Of a DNA stretch of 30,482 bases, positions 1 through 6,642 are shown in pieces; the first letter of the stretch is position 1; each line of letters opens with the position of its first letter. The stretch lies in the NCBI GenBank assembly GCA_964510205.1, contig CAZEBW010000044.1, forward strand, positions 1-30,482, written 5' to 3'. This DNA is from CAZEBW01 sp964510205 (GTDB lineage Bacteria; Chloroflexota; Anaerolineae; VGOG01). Below the pieces are notes generated by a model, which did no database searches, was not told the DNA's origin, and saw only the letters and a program-made list of their open reading frames with translations. A program made the translations under genes and the position numbers.

Positions 1-1
1 G

Positions 2-643
2 AATGACATCAAATGGGTGGAGGCCAAGGTGCTGGCCCACCAGCGCGTCCTCGAGGCGGTGCTGGCCGACCACGCCCTCGTTCCCATGAGGTTCTGCACC
101 ATCTATCGGAGCGAGAGCGGTGTGCAGGAGATGTTGGTCCAGCACTACGACGATTTTGCGGAGGCCCTGAAGCGGCTGGAGGGCAGGCAGGAGTGGGGGA
201 TCAAAGTCTATTGTGACGGCCCGACTCTGGCCCAGAAGGTTGGGGAGACCAGCGATAAGGTCAAAGAGCTCAAGACAAAGATGGAGCAAAAGTCCAGTGG
301 AGCGGCGTACTTCCTGAGGAAAAAGGTGGATGAGGCCGTCGCTGAAGAGGTGGAGCAGGTCAGCGACGAGTACGCCCAGCGCAGCCACGATCGTCTGTCC
401 AGCCACGCCGAAGAGGCCGTCATCAGCCCCTTGCAGAGCAAAGAGCTCACCGGCCGCCAAGAGGCGATGGTTCTCAACGGGGCCTACCTGGTAGCCGAGG
501 AGCGGCTGGCAGCCTTTCGAGCCGAGTTGGAAAACCTGGAAGAGGAGTACGGCAATCTAGGATTTATCTACGAGATAACCGGCCCCTGGCCGCCCTATAA
601 TTTCGTGTCCCTTGACTTTGAGGAGAGTGCTGCTCATGAGTGA
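2..643 (+). CDS. gvpF/L: Gas vesicle protein GvpF/GvpL family, 5' truncated by window edge
   Basis: This is a gas-vesicle accessory protein of the GvpF/GvpL family, which interacts with the shell protein GvpA and takes part in vesicle assembly in the cytoplasm. The frame is open from base 2, so the true start lies before the window and the N-terminal alpha/beta part (usually opening MIYLYAI or similar) is missing. Visible family features are the block HQRVLEAVLADHALVPMRF near the left edge, SSGAAYFLRKK at the start of the helical C-terminal domain, and the hallmark ending GPWPPYNFVSL. A long charged helical region lies between the last two. The stop overlaps the ATG of the next gene by 8 bp, indicating translational coupling. 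A full-length paralogue lies at 888-1613. Family assignment is firm; F versus L cannot be decided from this fragment. Confidence 0.93.
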   Translation, partial: NDIKWVEAKVLAHQRVLEAVLADHALVPMRFCTIYRSESGVQEMLVQHYDDFAEALKRLEGRQEWGIKVYCDGPTLAQKVGETSDKVKELKTKMEQKSSGAAYFLRKKVDEAVAEEVEQVSDEYAQRSHDRLSSHAEEAVISPLQSKELTGRQEAMVLNGAYLVAEERLAAFRAELENLEEEYGNLGFIYEITGPWPPYNFVSLDFEESAAHE

Positions 644-863
644 GTTAGTGGCTAAGGAAAAGGAGGTCACCCTGCTAGATCTCCTAGACCGCATCCTCGA
701 CAAGGGCGTCATCCTGTTTGGCGACGTGACCATCTCCGTGGCCGACGTGGACCTCATCTACCTGGGCCTGAAGGTGCTCCTGACCTCCATAGAAAAGGCC
801 GAGCAGATGCGGGGCATGGCAGCGGCTCGGCAATCAGCGTGGGATGTGAAACGTGAAGCGTAA
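636..863 (+). CDS. GvpA-superfamily small gas vesicle protein (GvpJ/M/S type)
   Basis: This 75-residue protein belongs to the GvpA/J/M/S family of gas-vesicle shell and nucleation proteins. The core shows the family signature: LLDLLDRILDKGVILFGDV, then ISVADVDLIYLGLKVLL, the helix-strand-strand-helix that packs into the vesicle wall. The presence of DV/VADVDLIYL rather than the GvpA-typical RVSLVGIELL suggests a minor component (GvpM/S/J-like) rather than the main shell protein; this is a judgement from memory of the family. ATG 636 was chosen over the upstream TTG 612 because it gives the usual N-terminus and has GAGGAG at 620-625. The last residues (DVKREA and stop) are encoded by a GTGAAAC-type heptanucleotide array, so the native C-terminus may have been replaced. 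Confidence 0.9.
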   Translation: MSELVAKEKEVTLLDLLDRILDKGVILFGDVTISVADVDLIYLGLKVLLTSIEKAEQMRGMAAARQSAWDVKREA

Positions 864-878
864 AACGTGCGACTTGTG
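844..878 (+). repeat. Heptanucleotide array, ACGTGAA type
   Basis: Five consecutive 7-nt units close to ACGTGAA run in one register across the end of the GvpA-type gene and into the intergenic gap. The third unit carries the TAA stop. The same heptamer recurs at 1594-1614 and 9336-9384. Confidence 0.75.
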
Positions 879-887
879 AATTGCAAT

Positions 888-1613
888 ATGATTTACCTCT
901 ACGCCATTAGTGATCAACCCGAGTTACCTGTGCCCGCCGAGCCTGGACTGGAGGGCACTTCTGTTTTCACTCTGACCTACCGGGACATCGCAGCCGTGGT
1001 GTGTCCTCTCACCACGGCTGACGTGTCTCTTACAGAGGCCAACCTGTGGCGGCACGAGGCGATTGTAGAGGCACTGATGGCGGACCGTGCCGTCCTTCCT
1101 GTGCGTTTCGGCACCCTGCTCGCCGACGAAGTCGCCGTCCAGAACGTCCTGGCGGAGCACTACGCCGACTTCGTGACCAGCCTGGAGCGGGTGCGCGGTC
1201 GGGTGGAGCTGAGTCTGCGGGTGCTCTGGGAGATAGCTGATAGCGAATGGCAGATGGCAAATAGCAGCCAGCGATCATCAGCCATCAGCCATCAGCCATC
1301 AGCTAGCAGTGGTCGGGCCTACCTGATGGCTCGCTTGGAGGAGGAGCGCCAGCGTCAGGCCCGGCGACAGCAGGCAGAAGCGTTGGCCGAGGAGCTCCAC
1401 GCGCCTCTGGCTCAACTGGCGGCAGAGAGCACGCAGCAAGTGCTGATCACCCCTCGCCTGCTGTTGACGGCCGCCTACCTGGTAGAGCGGGACCAGGTGG
1501 CGGCCTTTCGTCGAGAGGTGGAAGCCCTCAGCGACGCCCACCCGACGCTGCGCCTTCTCTGCACCGGCCCCTGGCCCGCCTACAATTTCGTAACAGTGAA
1601 ACGTGAAACGTGA
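888..1613 (+). CDS. gvpF/L: Gas vesicle protein GvpF/GvpL family, with repeat-derived linker
   Basis: This is a second, full-length GvpF/GvpL-family protein of 241 residues, presumed to act in gas-vesicle assembly alongside the partial paralogue upstream. ATG 888 gives the classic MIYLYAI start. The GTG at 867 would add seven residues encoded by a repeat and is rejected. No clear Shine-Dalgarno sequence precedes 888, since the repeat array at 844-878 occupies the spacer. Conserved blocks are RHEAIVEALMADRAVLPVRFGTL, SSGRAYLMARLEEER at the start of the helical domain, and GPWPAYNFV at the end. Residues 116-139, between these domains, are encoded by an exact ten-unit heptanucleotide array (1235-1304). 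The first paralogue has a linker of nearly the same length here but of unrelated, highly charged sequence. The C-terminus KRET and stop come from another heptad repeat. Confidence 0.93.
   Translation: MIYLYAISDQPELPVPAEPGLEGTSVFTLTYRDIAAVVCPLTTADVSLTEANLWRHEAIVEALMADRAVLPVRFGTLLADEVAVQNVLAEHYADFVTSLERVRGRVELSLRVLWEIADSEWQMANSSQRSSAISHQPSASSGRAYLMARLEEERQRQARRQQAEALAEELHAPLAQLAAESTQQVLITPRLLLTAAYLVERDQVAAFRREVEALSDAHPTLRLLCTGPWPAYNFVTVKRET
1235..1304 (+). repeat. Inverted heptanucleotide array inside gvpF/L (10 x 7 nt)
   Basis: Ten 7-nt units fill exactly 70 nt. Units 1-4 are AGCTGAT/GGCAGAT-like and units 7-10 are ATCAGCC/ATCAGCT, their reverse complements. The 7-nt register is unbroken through the centre and the ends are perfect inverses (AGCTGAT and ATCAGCT). 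The array is translated in frame as a Ser/Gln/Ala-rich linker. Confidence 0.85.
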
Positions 1614-1614
1614 T
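1594..1614 (+). repeat. Short heptanucleotide array, ACGTGAA type, at gene end
   Basis: Three units (CAGTGAA, ACGTGAA, ACGTGAT) supply the last codons and TGA stop of the preceding gvpF/L gene. Confidence 0.65.
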
Positions 1615-1635
1615 CTATCTGACACGGAGGCTCAG

Positions 1636-1977
1636 GTGAGTGAGAAGCTGTTGTATGGTCGAGGTGACCTGGAGGACTTTGCCAGCGAACTAGAGCGGGC
1701 TGAAAGCCCCTTGCCCCGGCGGGTCAACGCCGATCCCGAAGGGGTGGAGCGGGGGCTGGCCAAGTTGGTGCTGACCCTGATTGAGCTCCTGCGCCAGCTC
1801 ATGGAGCGCCAAGCCCTGCGGCGCATCGAGGCCGGCTCCCTCAGCGACGAGGAGATCGAGCGACTGGGCCAGACCTTCATGAAGCTGGACATGCGCATGG
1901 AGGAGCTGAAGCAGACTTTCGGCCTGGAAGACGAAGATTTGAACCTCAACCTGGGCCCTCTGGGTGATTTGATGTAA
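1636..1977 (+). CDS. gvpK: Gas vesicle protein GvpK
   Basis: This 113-residue cytoplasmic protein matches the GvpK family, an accessory protein needed for gas-vesicle formation in several organisms. The core is conserved: RVNADPEGVERGLAKLVLTL, IELLRQLMERQALRRIE, and LSDEEIERLGQTFMKLDMRM, followed by an acidic tail ending NLGPLGDLM. GTG 1636 is chosen because ACGGAGG at 1624-1630 sits 5 nt upstream. An in-frame ATG at 1603 would overlap the previous gene and be encoded by repeat sequence. It is the last gas-vesicle gene here; the next gene has its own promoter. The main shell gene gvpA and gvpN were not found and would have to lie upstream of the window. Confidence 0.93.
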   Translation: MSEKLLYGRGDLEDFASELERAESPLPRRVNADPEGVERGLAKLVLTLIELLRQLMERQALRRIEAGSLSDEEIERLGQTFMKLDMRMEELKQTFGLEDEDLNLNLGPLGDLM

Positions 1978-2022
1978 ACGCTCCCCGCTGCCCTCCATCC
2001 TTTCCCCCAATGCAACTCCGCC

Positions 2023-2050
2023 TTGACAGACACAACGCAATGGCTATAAT
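2023..2050 (+). promoter_or_regulatory. Consensus sigma-70 type promoter for ogt
   Basis: A perfect -35 TTGACA (2023-2028) and perfect -10 TATAAT (2045-2050) are separated by 16 bp, between gvpK and ogt. Transcription would begin near 2057, giving a leader of about 37 nt to ATG 2094. It separates the gas-vesicle genes from the repair and glycosylation genes. Confidence 0.85.
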
Positions 2051-2093
2051 TAGAAGTGCAAACGCCTGAGCCTGAGGAGGCCAGAGAACAGCA

Positions 2094-2612
2094 ATGAGCA
2101 AAGAGAAAATCGAAGTGGCCATAGACTCATGCCAGACAACTTGTGGCTGGGTGGGCATAGCCAGTTCTCCCCATGGACTCCTGGCCCTCACCCTCCCTGA
2201 GCCCACCCAGGAGAGGGCCTTGAAGCTCCTGCTCGAACGCTGGGGGAAAGAACAAAGCTACGATGACCCAGGACTTGACGACTTGAAGACCAAGCTGCAG
2301 CGGTATTTCGACGGCCAGCGGGTTCTCTTCGACGAGCCTTTGGACCTGAGCGGGGCAACCACTTTCCAACGCCGGGTTTGGTCAGCCGTACGAGACATCC
2401 CCTATGGAGAAACCCGCTCCTACAGCCAGATAGCCCGCCAAGCCGGCTCCCCAGGGGCGGCCCGCGCCGTGGGGCAGGCCATGGCGACTAATCCCGTGCC
2501 CATCGTGGTGCCCTGTCACCGGGTGATAGGCAGCAACGGGGATCTGCGCGGCTTTGGGGGCGGTTTGGATCTCAAGCGTCGTCTGCTGGAAATGGAAAGA
2601 GCGCTCAAGTAG
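2094..2612 (+). CDS. ogt: Methylated-DNA--protein-cysteine methyltransferase
   Basis: This 172-residue suicide DNA-repair enzyme transfers the alkyl group from O6-alkylguanine (or O4-alkylthymine) in DNA to its own cysteine. The active-site motif PCHRVIG carries Cys141. Upstream lies the DNA-binding helix-turn-helix region FQRRVWSAVRDIPYGETRSY with the conserved YGET, followed by ARAVGQAMATNP, which contains the family's arginine finger (R124 in GAARAVG) and the Asn before PxPIVVPCHR. The N-terminal 80 residues form the poorly conserved ribonuclease-H-like domain with no zinc ligands obvious. AGGAGG at 2075-2080 precedes the ATG with a rather long 13-nt spacer. The gene follows a consensus promoter and may share its transcript with the glycosyltransferases downstream. 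Length and motif order are normal for Ogt/MGMT. Confidence 0.96.
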   Translation: MSKEKIEVAIDSCQTTCGWVGIASSPHGLLALTLPEPTQERALKLLLERWGKEQSYDDPGLDDLKTKLQRYFDGQRVLFDEPLDLSGATTFQRRVWSAVRDIPYGETRSYSQIARQAGSPGAARAVGQAMATNPVPIVVPCHRVIGSNGDLRGFGGGLDLKRRLLEMERALK

Positions 2613-2662
2613 GGGTCATTCCTTGCGGTTGCCCTTACCAAGAGCCAGGAGAGCCACGACTG

Positions 2663-3790
2663 ATGCGCATCGGCATTGACGCGCGGCTGGTCTACTACAG
2701 TCAAGCGGGAATTGGTCAGTACACCCTCCGTTTGATCCAAGGACTGGCCGAAAGCGGCGGAACACCTAGCGATCGAGAAGATGAATTTTTCATCCTACAA
2801 AGCCGTAAGGATAAGCGCATCATTGTTGACCAGCCCAACTTCAAGCGAGTGCGCCTCTGGACGCCAAGCCACCACCGCCTGGAGCAGTTTACCCTGCCAT
2901 TTGAGATCTCGGGCCTCGACCTGGATGTCCTGCACAGCCCCGATTTCATCCCCCCTTTCCGCCGCAACTGCAAATCCATCATCACCATCCACGATCTAGC
3001 CTTCCTGCTGTATCCCCACTTCCTGACCCAAGAGAGTGCCCGTTACTATGGCCAGATTGATGAGGCTGTGAAACGAACCGACCACATCATCGCCGTCTCC
3101 GAGAGCACCAAGCGGGACACCATCCGCCTGTTGGGCGCGCCGGAGCACAAGATCACCGTCATCTACGAATCGGCCAATCCCATCTATCGCCCCATCAACG
3201 ACCGGGAAATCCTGGTGCAAACCAAGAGCAACTATCACATCGCGGGCGATTTCATCCTCTTTGTGAGCACCATCGAACCGCGCAAGAACCTGCCTACGCT
3301 TCTGAGGGCCTACCGACAATTGCTAGACAGCTACAAGGCCGAAGCGAAACTGGTGGTCGTGGGCCGGCACGGTTGGCTGTCCGAGGAGGTCTTCAGCCTG
3401 GTGGACGAACTGAAGTTGTCCAGCGACGTGCTCTTCCTCGGACGGGTGCCCATCGAGGATTTGCTCCACCTTTACAACGCCGCCCAACTGCTGGTGCAGC
3501 CGTCTTTCTACGAGGGCTTCGGCCTGCCGCCTCTGGAAGCCATGGCCTGCGGCACGCCGGTGGTGATCTCCAACGTCTCGTCACTGCCCGAAGTGGTGGG
3601 GGATGCCGGACTCCTGGTTGATCCCGAGAACGCTTCGGAGATCGCGGTAGCCATCTGGCGGATTTTGAACGACGAAGCGCTGCGAGCCGAGTTGGTCGCC
3701 AAGGGGCTCAAGCGGGCCCAGTGCTTCTCCTGGGAGAAAACGGCGCGCCAGACATTGGAGCTTTACCAGCGAGTCGGCCAGAGTGATTGA
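2663..3790 (+). CDS. Glycosyltransferase family 4 (GT-B, mannosyltransferase-like)
   Basis: This 375-residue cytoplasmic glycosyltransferase probably uses a nucleotide sugar to extend a cell-surface glycan; donor and acceptor cannot be read from sequence. The N-terminal GT4 fold opens MRIGIDARLV with the loop QAGIGQYT. The C-terminal GT1-type domain shows STIEPRKNLPTLLRAY, VVVGRHGW, and the retaining-enzyme EX7E motif in EGFGLPPLE (E284 and E292), followed by MACGTPVVISNVSSLPEVVGDAG, all typical of mannosyltransferase-type GT4 proteins. CAGGAGAG at 2647-2654 serves as the ribosome binding site. It starts 50 bp after ogt with no terminator between them and is followed 22 bp later by a second GT4. 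No repeat insertion is present in this gene, unlike its two glycosyltransferase neighbours. Confidence 0.93.
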   Translation: MRIGIDARLVYYSQAGIGQYTLRLIQGLAESGGTPSDREDEFFILQSRKDKRIIVDQPNFKRVRLWTPSHHRLEQFTLPFEISGLDLDVLHSPDFIPPFRRNCKSIITIHDLAFLLYPHFLTQESARYYGQIDEAVKRTDHIIAVSESTKRDTIRLLGAPEHKITVIYESANPIYRPINDREILVQTKSNYHIAGDFILFVSTIEPRKNLPTLLRAYRQLLDSYKAEAKLVVVGRHGWLSEEVFSLVDELKLSSDVLFLGRVPIEDLLHLYNAAQLLVQPSFYEGFGLPPLEAMACGTPVVISNVSSLPEVVGDAGLLVDPENASEIAVAIWRILNDEALRAELVAKGLKRAQCFSWEKTARQTLELYQRVGQSD

Positions 3791-3812
3791 GCGTATCGGG
3801 GAGGTTTGAGTG

Positions 3813-5129
3813 ATGCGGATCCTGTTTCTCACCCCCCAGCTCCCCTATCCCCCCCACCAGGGCACAACCATCAGAAACTACAACCTCATAGCTAATCTAG
3901 CCCCGCGCCACGAGATCCACCTGCTTTCTTTTGTGCGTTCTCAGGATGAAATCGCCGCCGCGACCCCACTGCACCAGCATTGCCAGAGCATCGAGGGCGT
4001 CCTCGCTCCCCGCCGTTCCCAGTTGAAACGCTTCCTCTCGCTGCTTTTCTCCCCCCTGCCCGACATGGCCCTGCGCCTGCCCTCAGCGGAGTTCAGAACC
4101 AAGCTGCTAGCTCGCCTGGAGCGCGAGCGATTCGACGTGGTGCAGATCGAAGGCATCGAGATGGCGTACCCATTCTCCAACCTCCATTCTCCAACCTCCA
4201 ATCTCCAACCTCCAATCTCCATCTTCGACGATCACAACGCCGAGTACGTTCTGCAACAGCGCGCCTTCGAGACCGACGTTCGACAGCCCAGGCGGTGGAT
4301 CGCAGCCCTCTACTCCCTCATCCAGTGGAAAAAGCTCCGCCGTTACGAGGCCAGGATCTGCCGGCTGGCCGATGGGGTGGTGGCCGTCTCCGAGGCCGAC
4401 AAAGCCGCGTTGCAACGGCTGGTGCCGGGCCTAGAGGTCACAGTCGTCCCCAATGGAGTGGACATCGAATTCTACAATGACCAATGGCCAATGACCAAAT
4501 CCCAATTGGCCATTGGTCATTGTTCACTGGTTTTCACGGGGAAAATGGATTTCCGCCCCAACGTGGACGCTGTCCTCTGGTTCTATCGGGAGGTCTTGCC
4601 TCTGGTGCAACGTGAAGCGCCGGATGTCCATTTCTACATCGTCGGCCAGAGTCCCCACCGCCGCGTCCTGCACCTGGCCGACGACCCAGCAGTGACCGTC
4701 ACCGGCTACGTGGACGACGTGCGTTCCTACATCGCCGGCGCCTCGGTTTACGTGGTGCCCCTGCGCATAGGGGGCGGCACCCGCCTCAAGCTGCTGGAGG
4801 CTATGGCCATGGGCAAAGCCATCGTCTCCACCTCGCTGGGCTGCGAGGGCTTCGAAAACCTCGAATCGAATCGGGAGTTATCCATCGCGGACACTCCACA
4901 GGAGTTCGCCCAGCGGGTGATTGAGCTTTTGAACGATCCATCCCAGCGCGAACGGTTGGGGCGGGCAGGTCGTCGCTTCGTCGAGGAGCGCTACGATTGG
5001 CGAGTCATCGTTCCCAGGCTGGAACAGATTTATGAGAGACTAGCTAGCTCACCCACTCACTCACCCACTCACCCACCCGACGATGAAGTCGTCGGGCTAC
5101 GGAGCAACGCCCCATCAATGGGGCTTTAA
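3813..5129 (+). CDS. Glycosyltransferase family 4 with two repeat-encoded segments
   Basis: This 438-residue GT-B glycosyltransferase opens MRILFLTPQLPYPPHQGTTI. The C-terminal domain shows VVPNGVD, LVFTGKMDFRPNVDAV and the donor-site stretch VVPLRIGGGTRLKLLEAMAM, typical of the GT4 group seen in exopolysaccharide clusters. ATG 3813 has GGGGAGG (3798-3804) 8 nt upstream; the GTG one codon earlier is less likely. Residues about 121-137 and 221-237 are encoded by heptanucleotide arrays (4175-4223 and 4474-4522). The second sits just after VVPNGVDIEFY, where relatives have a short variable linker. The last 25 or so residues (SSPTHSPTHPP onward) also come from repeats and the stop lies in a hairpin cluster, so the native C-terminus is probably near IYERLA. 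Function is likely retained because both insertions fall between conserved motifs. Confidence 0.92.
   Translation: MRILFLTPQLPYPPHQGTTIRNYNLIANLAPRHEIHLLSFVRSQDEIAAATPLHQHCQSIEGVLAPRRSQLKRFLSLLFSPLPDMALRLPSAEFRTKLLARLERERFDVVQIEGIEMAYPFSNLHSPTSNLQPPISIFDDHNAEYVLQQRAFETDVRQPRRWIAALYSLIQWKKLRRYEARICRLADGVVAVSEADKAALQRLVPGLEVTVVPNGVDIEFYNDQWPMTKSQLAIGHCSLVFTGKMDFRPNVDAVLWFYREVLPLVQREAPDVHFYIVGQSPHRRVLHLADDPAVTVTGYVDDVRSYIAGASVYVVPLRIGGGTRLKLLEAMAMGKAIVSTSLGCEGFENLESNRELSIADTPQEFAQRVIELLNDPSQRERLGRAGRRFVEERYDWRVIVPRLEQIYERLASSPTHSPTHPPDDEVVGLRSNAPSMGL
4175..4223 (+). repeat. Heptanucleotide array, CTCCAAC/CTCCAAT type (7 x 7 nt)
   Basis: Seven direct 7-nt units fill exactly 49 nt inside the second GT4 gene and are read in frame as a Ser/Asn/Pro-rich stretch. 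A related heptamer array lies at 9835-9876. Confidence 0.85.
4474..4522 (+). repeat. Inverted heptanucleotide array, CAATGAC type (7 x 7 nt)
   Basis: Seven 7-nt units fill 49 nt. The outer 16 bases are perfect inverted repeats (CAATGACCAATGGCCA at 4475-4490 and its complement at 4507-4522), so the DNA or RNA can fold into a hairpin. The array is translated in frame within the GT4 gene. Confidence 0.85.
5044..5075 (+). repeat. Short tandem CTCA/CCCA repeat at GT4 gene end
   Basis: CTCACCCA-type tetranucleotide units encode the SPTHSPTHPP tail of the GT4 protein. This one has a 4-nt rather than a 7-nt period. Confidence 0.6.
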
Positions 5130-5197
5130 GCTGCTAGACCGGAAAAAGCCCGATTTCATCGGGCGCCGCTTCGTAGCTGGGCGAGTTCATCGCCCAG
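5076..5197 (+). repeat. Cluster of four hairpins (REP-like palindromes)
   Basis: Four successive palindromes lie at 5076-5096, 5109-5124, 5148-5164 and 5177-5197. Three of them share a GATGAA or TTCATC core between GC-rich arms of the CCCGA/GGGCG type, and GCTACG (5095-5100) and CGTAGC (5172-5177) form an outer inverted pair. The group looks like a composite palindromic element. It encodes the end of the GT4 reading frame and could also act as a transcription terminator or mRNA stabiliser. The rest of the 139-bp gap up to 5268 shows no gene and no clear promoter. Confidence 0.75.
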
Positions 5198-5268
5198 CGA
5201 TCAGCGGATCAGAAGCACGCCCTGGTTACCCGATTCGTTGTTGAAGGTTCACCAATCTGGCAGGTTGA

Positions 5269-6489
5269 ATGGATACAACAAGAACACGAAGACAGCGCAT
5301 CCGATTGTCCCTCCTGCGCCTCATACCCTATCTGACCTGGCCTCTGAAGCCGCGAAAGCATCATCCGTCTATCCGTTCCCCGTCCGTTGACCGCATCCTC
5401 CTCATCCGCCCCGACCACCTGGGCGACCTGCTGTTCACCACCCCCGCCCTCAGGCTGCTGCGGGAAGCCTTCCCCCAGGCCCGCATCACCTACCTGGTCG
5501 GCCCCTGGTCAAGAGCCGTCGTCGAGAACAACCCCCACGTGGACGAAATCGCCCTCTGCCCCTTCCCCGGCTTCACCCGCCAGCAGAAGCGTTCCCTGTT
5601 CGAGCCTTATGTCACCCTCCTGCAACACGCCAGACAGTTGAGGCAAAGAGACTTCGACCTGGCCATCGTGCTGCGCTTCGACCACTGGTGGGGTGCGCTG
5701 CTGGCCTATCTGGCCGGCATCCCCCGCTGCGTGGGCTACGACGTGGCCGAGGTGCGGCCCTTCCTGACCGACGCCGTCCCCTATTCGCCCCAGCGCCACG
5801 AGGTGGAGCAGAATCTGGCTTTGGTGGAACAGGGATCAGGGACTAGGGATCAGGGACTAGGGATCAGGGCACAGGGCGCAGATTGGCCATTGGAGTTTCA
5901 CCTGACCGCTGAAGATGAGGGATTTGCTGAAGATTACTTGGCAGAGCATGGAGTGGAGGATGGCGATTTGCTGGTGGGGATTCATGCGGGGGCCGGAGCG
6001 GCGGTCAAGCTGTGGCGAAACGAAGGGTGGGCTCAGGTAGCCGATACGCTGGCTGAGCGGTACGAAGCCAAGGTCATCCTGACCGGCTCGGCAGAGGAAT
6101 TGCCCTTGTGCAGAGCTATCGCCGAGGGAATGACCAGCAACCCCATCGTGGCCGCCGGCGAGACCAGTTTGGGAGGGCTGGCGGCTATCATGGCTCGCTG
6201 CCGATTGGCGCTGGGTGTGGACAGCGGGCCTCTGCACCTGGTCGTGGCCGTGGGCACACCGACGGTGCATCTTTTCGGCCCGGTGGACAGCCGCGCCTTC
6301 GGTCCCTGGGGCGACCCGGCCCGCCACCTCGTCGTCACTTTCGATAATGGGATGGACTGCATCCCCTGCAACCGCCTCGACTACCCCCTCGCCGAGCTGG
6401 ACCAACACCCCTGCGTGCGCAACATCACCGTAGCGCAGGTGCTGGAGGCAGCGGAGAGGTTGATCATCAGTGGAATCTTTGACCGCTGA
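5269..6489 (+). CDS. Glycosyltransferase family 9 (heptosyltransferase-like)
   Basis: This 406-residue GT9 protein resembles ADP-heptose:LPS heptosyltransferases. In an organism that may lack LPS it more likely transfers another sugar to a surface glycan. The N-terminal Rossmann domain begins at DRILLIRPDHLGDLLFTTPA after a 40-residue basic extension. The C-terminal domain contains VGIHAGAGAAVKLW and GVDSGPLHLVVAVGTPTVHL with FGPVD, the conserved GT9 donor-binding stretch, and ends with a C-PxC-type region (MDCIPCN and HPCVRN). The ATG at 5269 lacks a strong Shine-Dalgarno. An internal start near the VDRILLI block is possible but no better supported. Residues about 188-204 are encoded by a 49-nt heptad array (5832-5880) in the linker between the two domains. 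The last codons overlap the promoter of the next operon. Confidence 0.92.
   Translation: MDTTRTRRQRIRLSLLRLIPYLTWPLKPRKHHPSIRSPSVDRILLIRPDHLGDLLFTTPALRLLREAFPQARITYLVGPWSRAVVENNPHVDEIALCPFPGFTRQQKRSLFEPYVTLLQHARQLRQRDFDLAIVLRFDHWWGALLAYLAGIPRCVGYDVAEVRPFLTDAVPYSPQRHEVEQNLALVEQGSGTRDQGLGIRAQGADWPLEFHLTAEDEGFAEDYLAEHGVEDGDLLVGIHAGAGAAVKLWRNEGWAQVADTLAERYEAKVILTGSAEELPLCRAIAEGMTSNPIVAAGETSLGGLAAIMARCRLALGVDSGPLHLVVAVGTPTVHLFGPVDSRAFGPWGDPARHLVVTFDNGMDCIPCNRLDYPLAELDQHPCVRNITVAQVLEAAERLIISGIFDR
5832..5880 (+). repeat. Heptanucleotide array, GGGATCA/GGGACTA type (7 x 7 nt)
   Basis: Seven direct 7-nt units fill exactly 49 nt in the interdomain linker of the GT9 gene. Related GGGACTG/GGGATCA units occur at 11480-11577 and 24027-24068. 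Confidence 0.87.
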
Positions 6490-6507
6490 AATAGATCGTA
6501 GTATAAT
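6479..6507 (+). promoter_or_regulatory. Sigma-70 type promoter for the 79-aa protein/histidine kinase/response regulator operon
   Basis: A -35 TTGACC (6479-6484, 5 of 6) and perfect -10 TATAAT (6502-6507) with a 17-bp spacer overlap the last codons of the GT9 gene. Transcription from about 6514 would include the entire 63-bp tandem repeat in the leader before ATG 6663. Confidence 0.75.
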
Positions 6508-6516
6508 TATTTGAGA

Positions 6517-6642
6517 AGAACAACAGATCGGCAGGATTTACGGATCGGTTGCACAAATCCGCCAATCCCGCCCATCCGTAGAACAACGGATCAGCGGGAT
6601 TTACGAATTGGTTGCGCAAATCCGTTAATCCAGCCCATCCGT
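6517..6642 (+). repeat. Tandem duplication of a 63-bp sequence in a leader
   Basis: Two adjacent 63-bp units (6517-6579 and 6580-6642) match at 54 of 63 positions, with nearly all differences being transitions. Each contains inverted motifs around GGATTTACGG and AAATCCG that can form a hairpin. The pair fills the leader between the promoter at 6479-6507 and the ribosome binding site at 6649-6654. Confidence 0.85.

Noticed and set aside
867..887. Upstream GTG start for the second gvpF/L gene
   Set aside because: The added residues are encoded by a heptad array, and ATG 888 gives the family-typical MIYLYAI start.
6517..6642. Two-unit 63-bp repeat considered as a CRISPR remnant
   Set aside because: The units are directly adjacent with no spacer between them, only two copies exist, and no cas gene is near.
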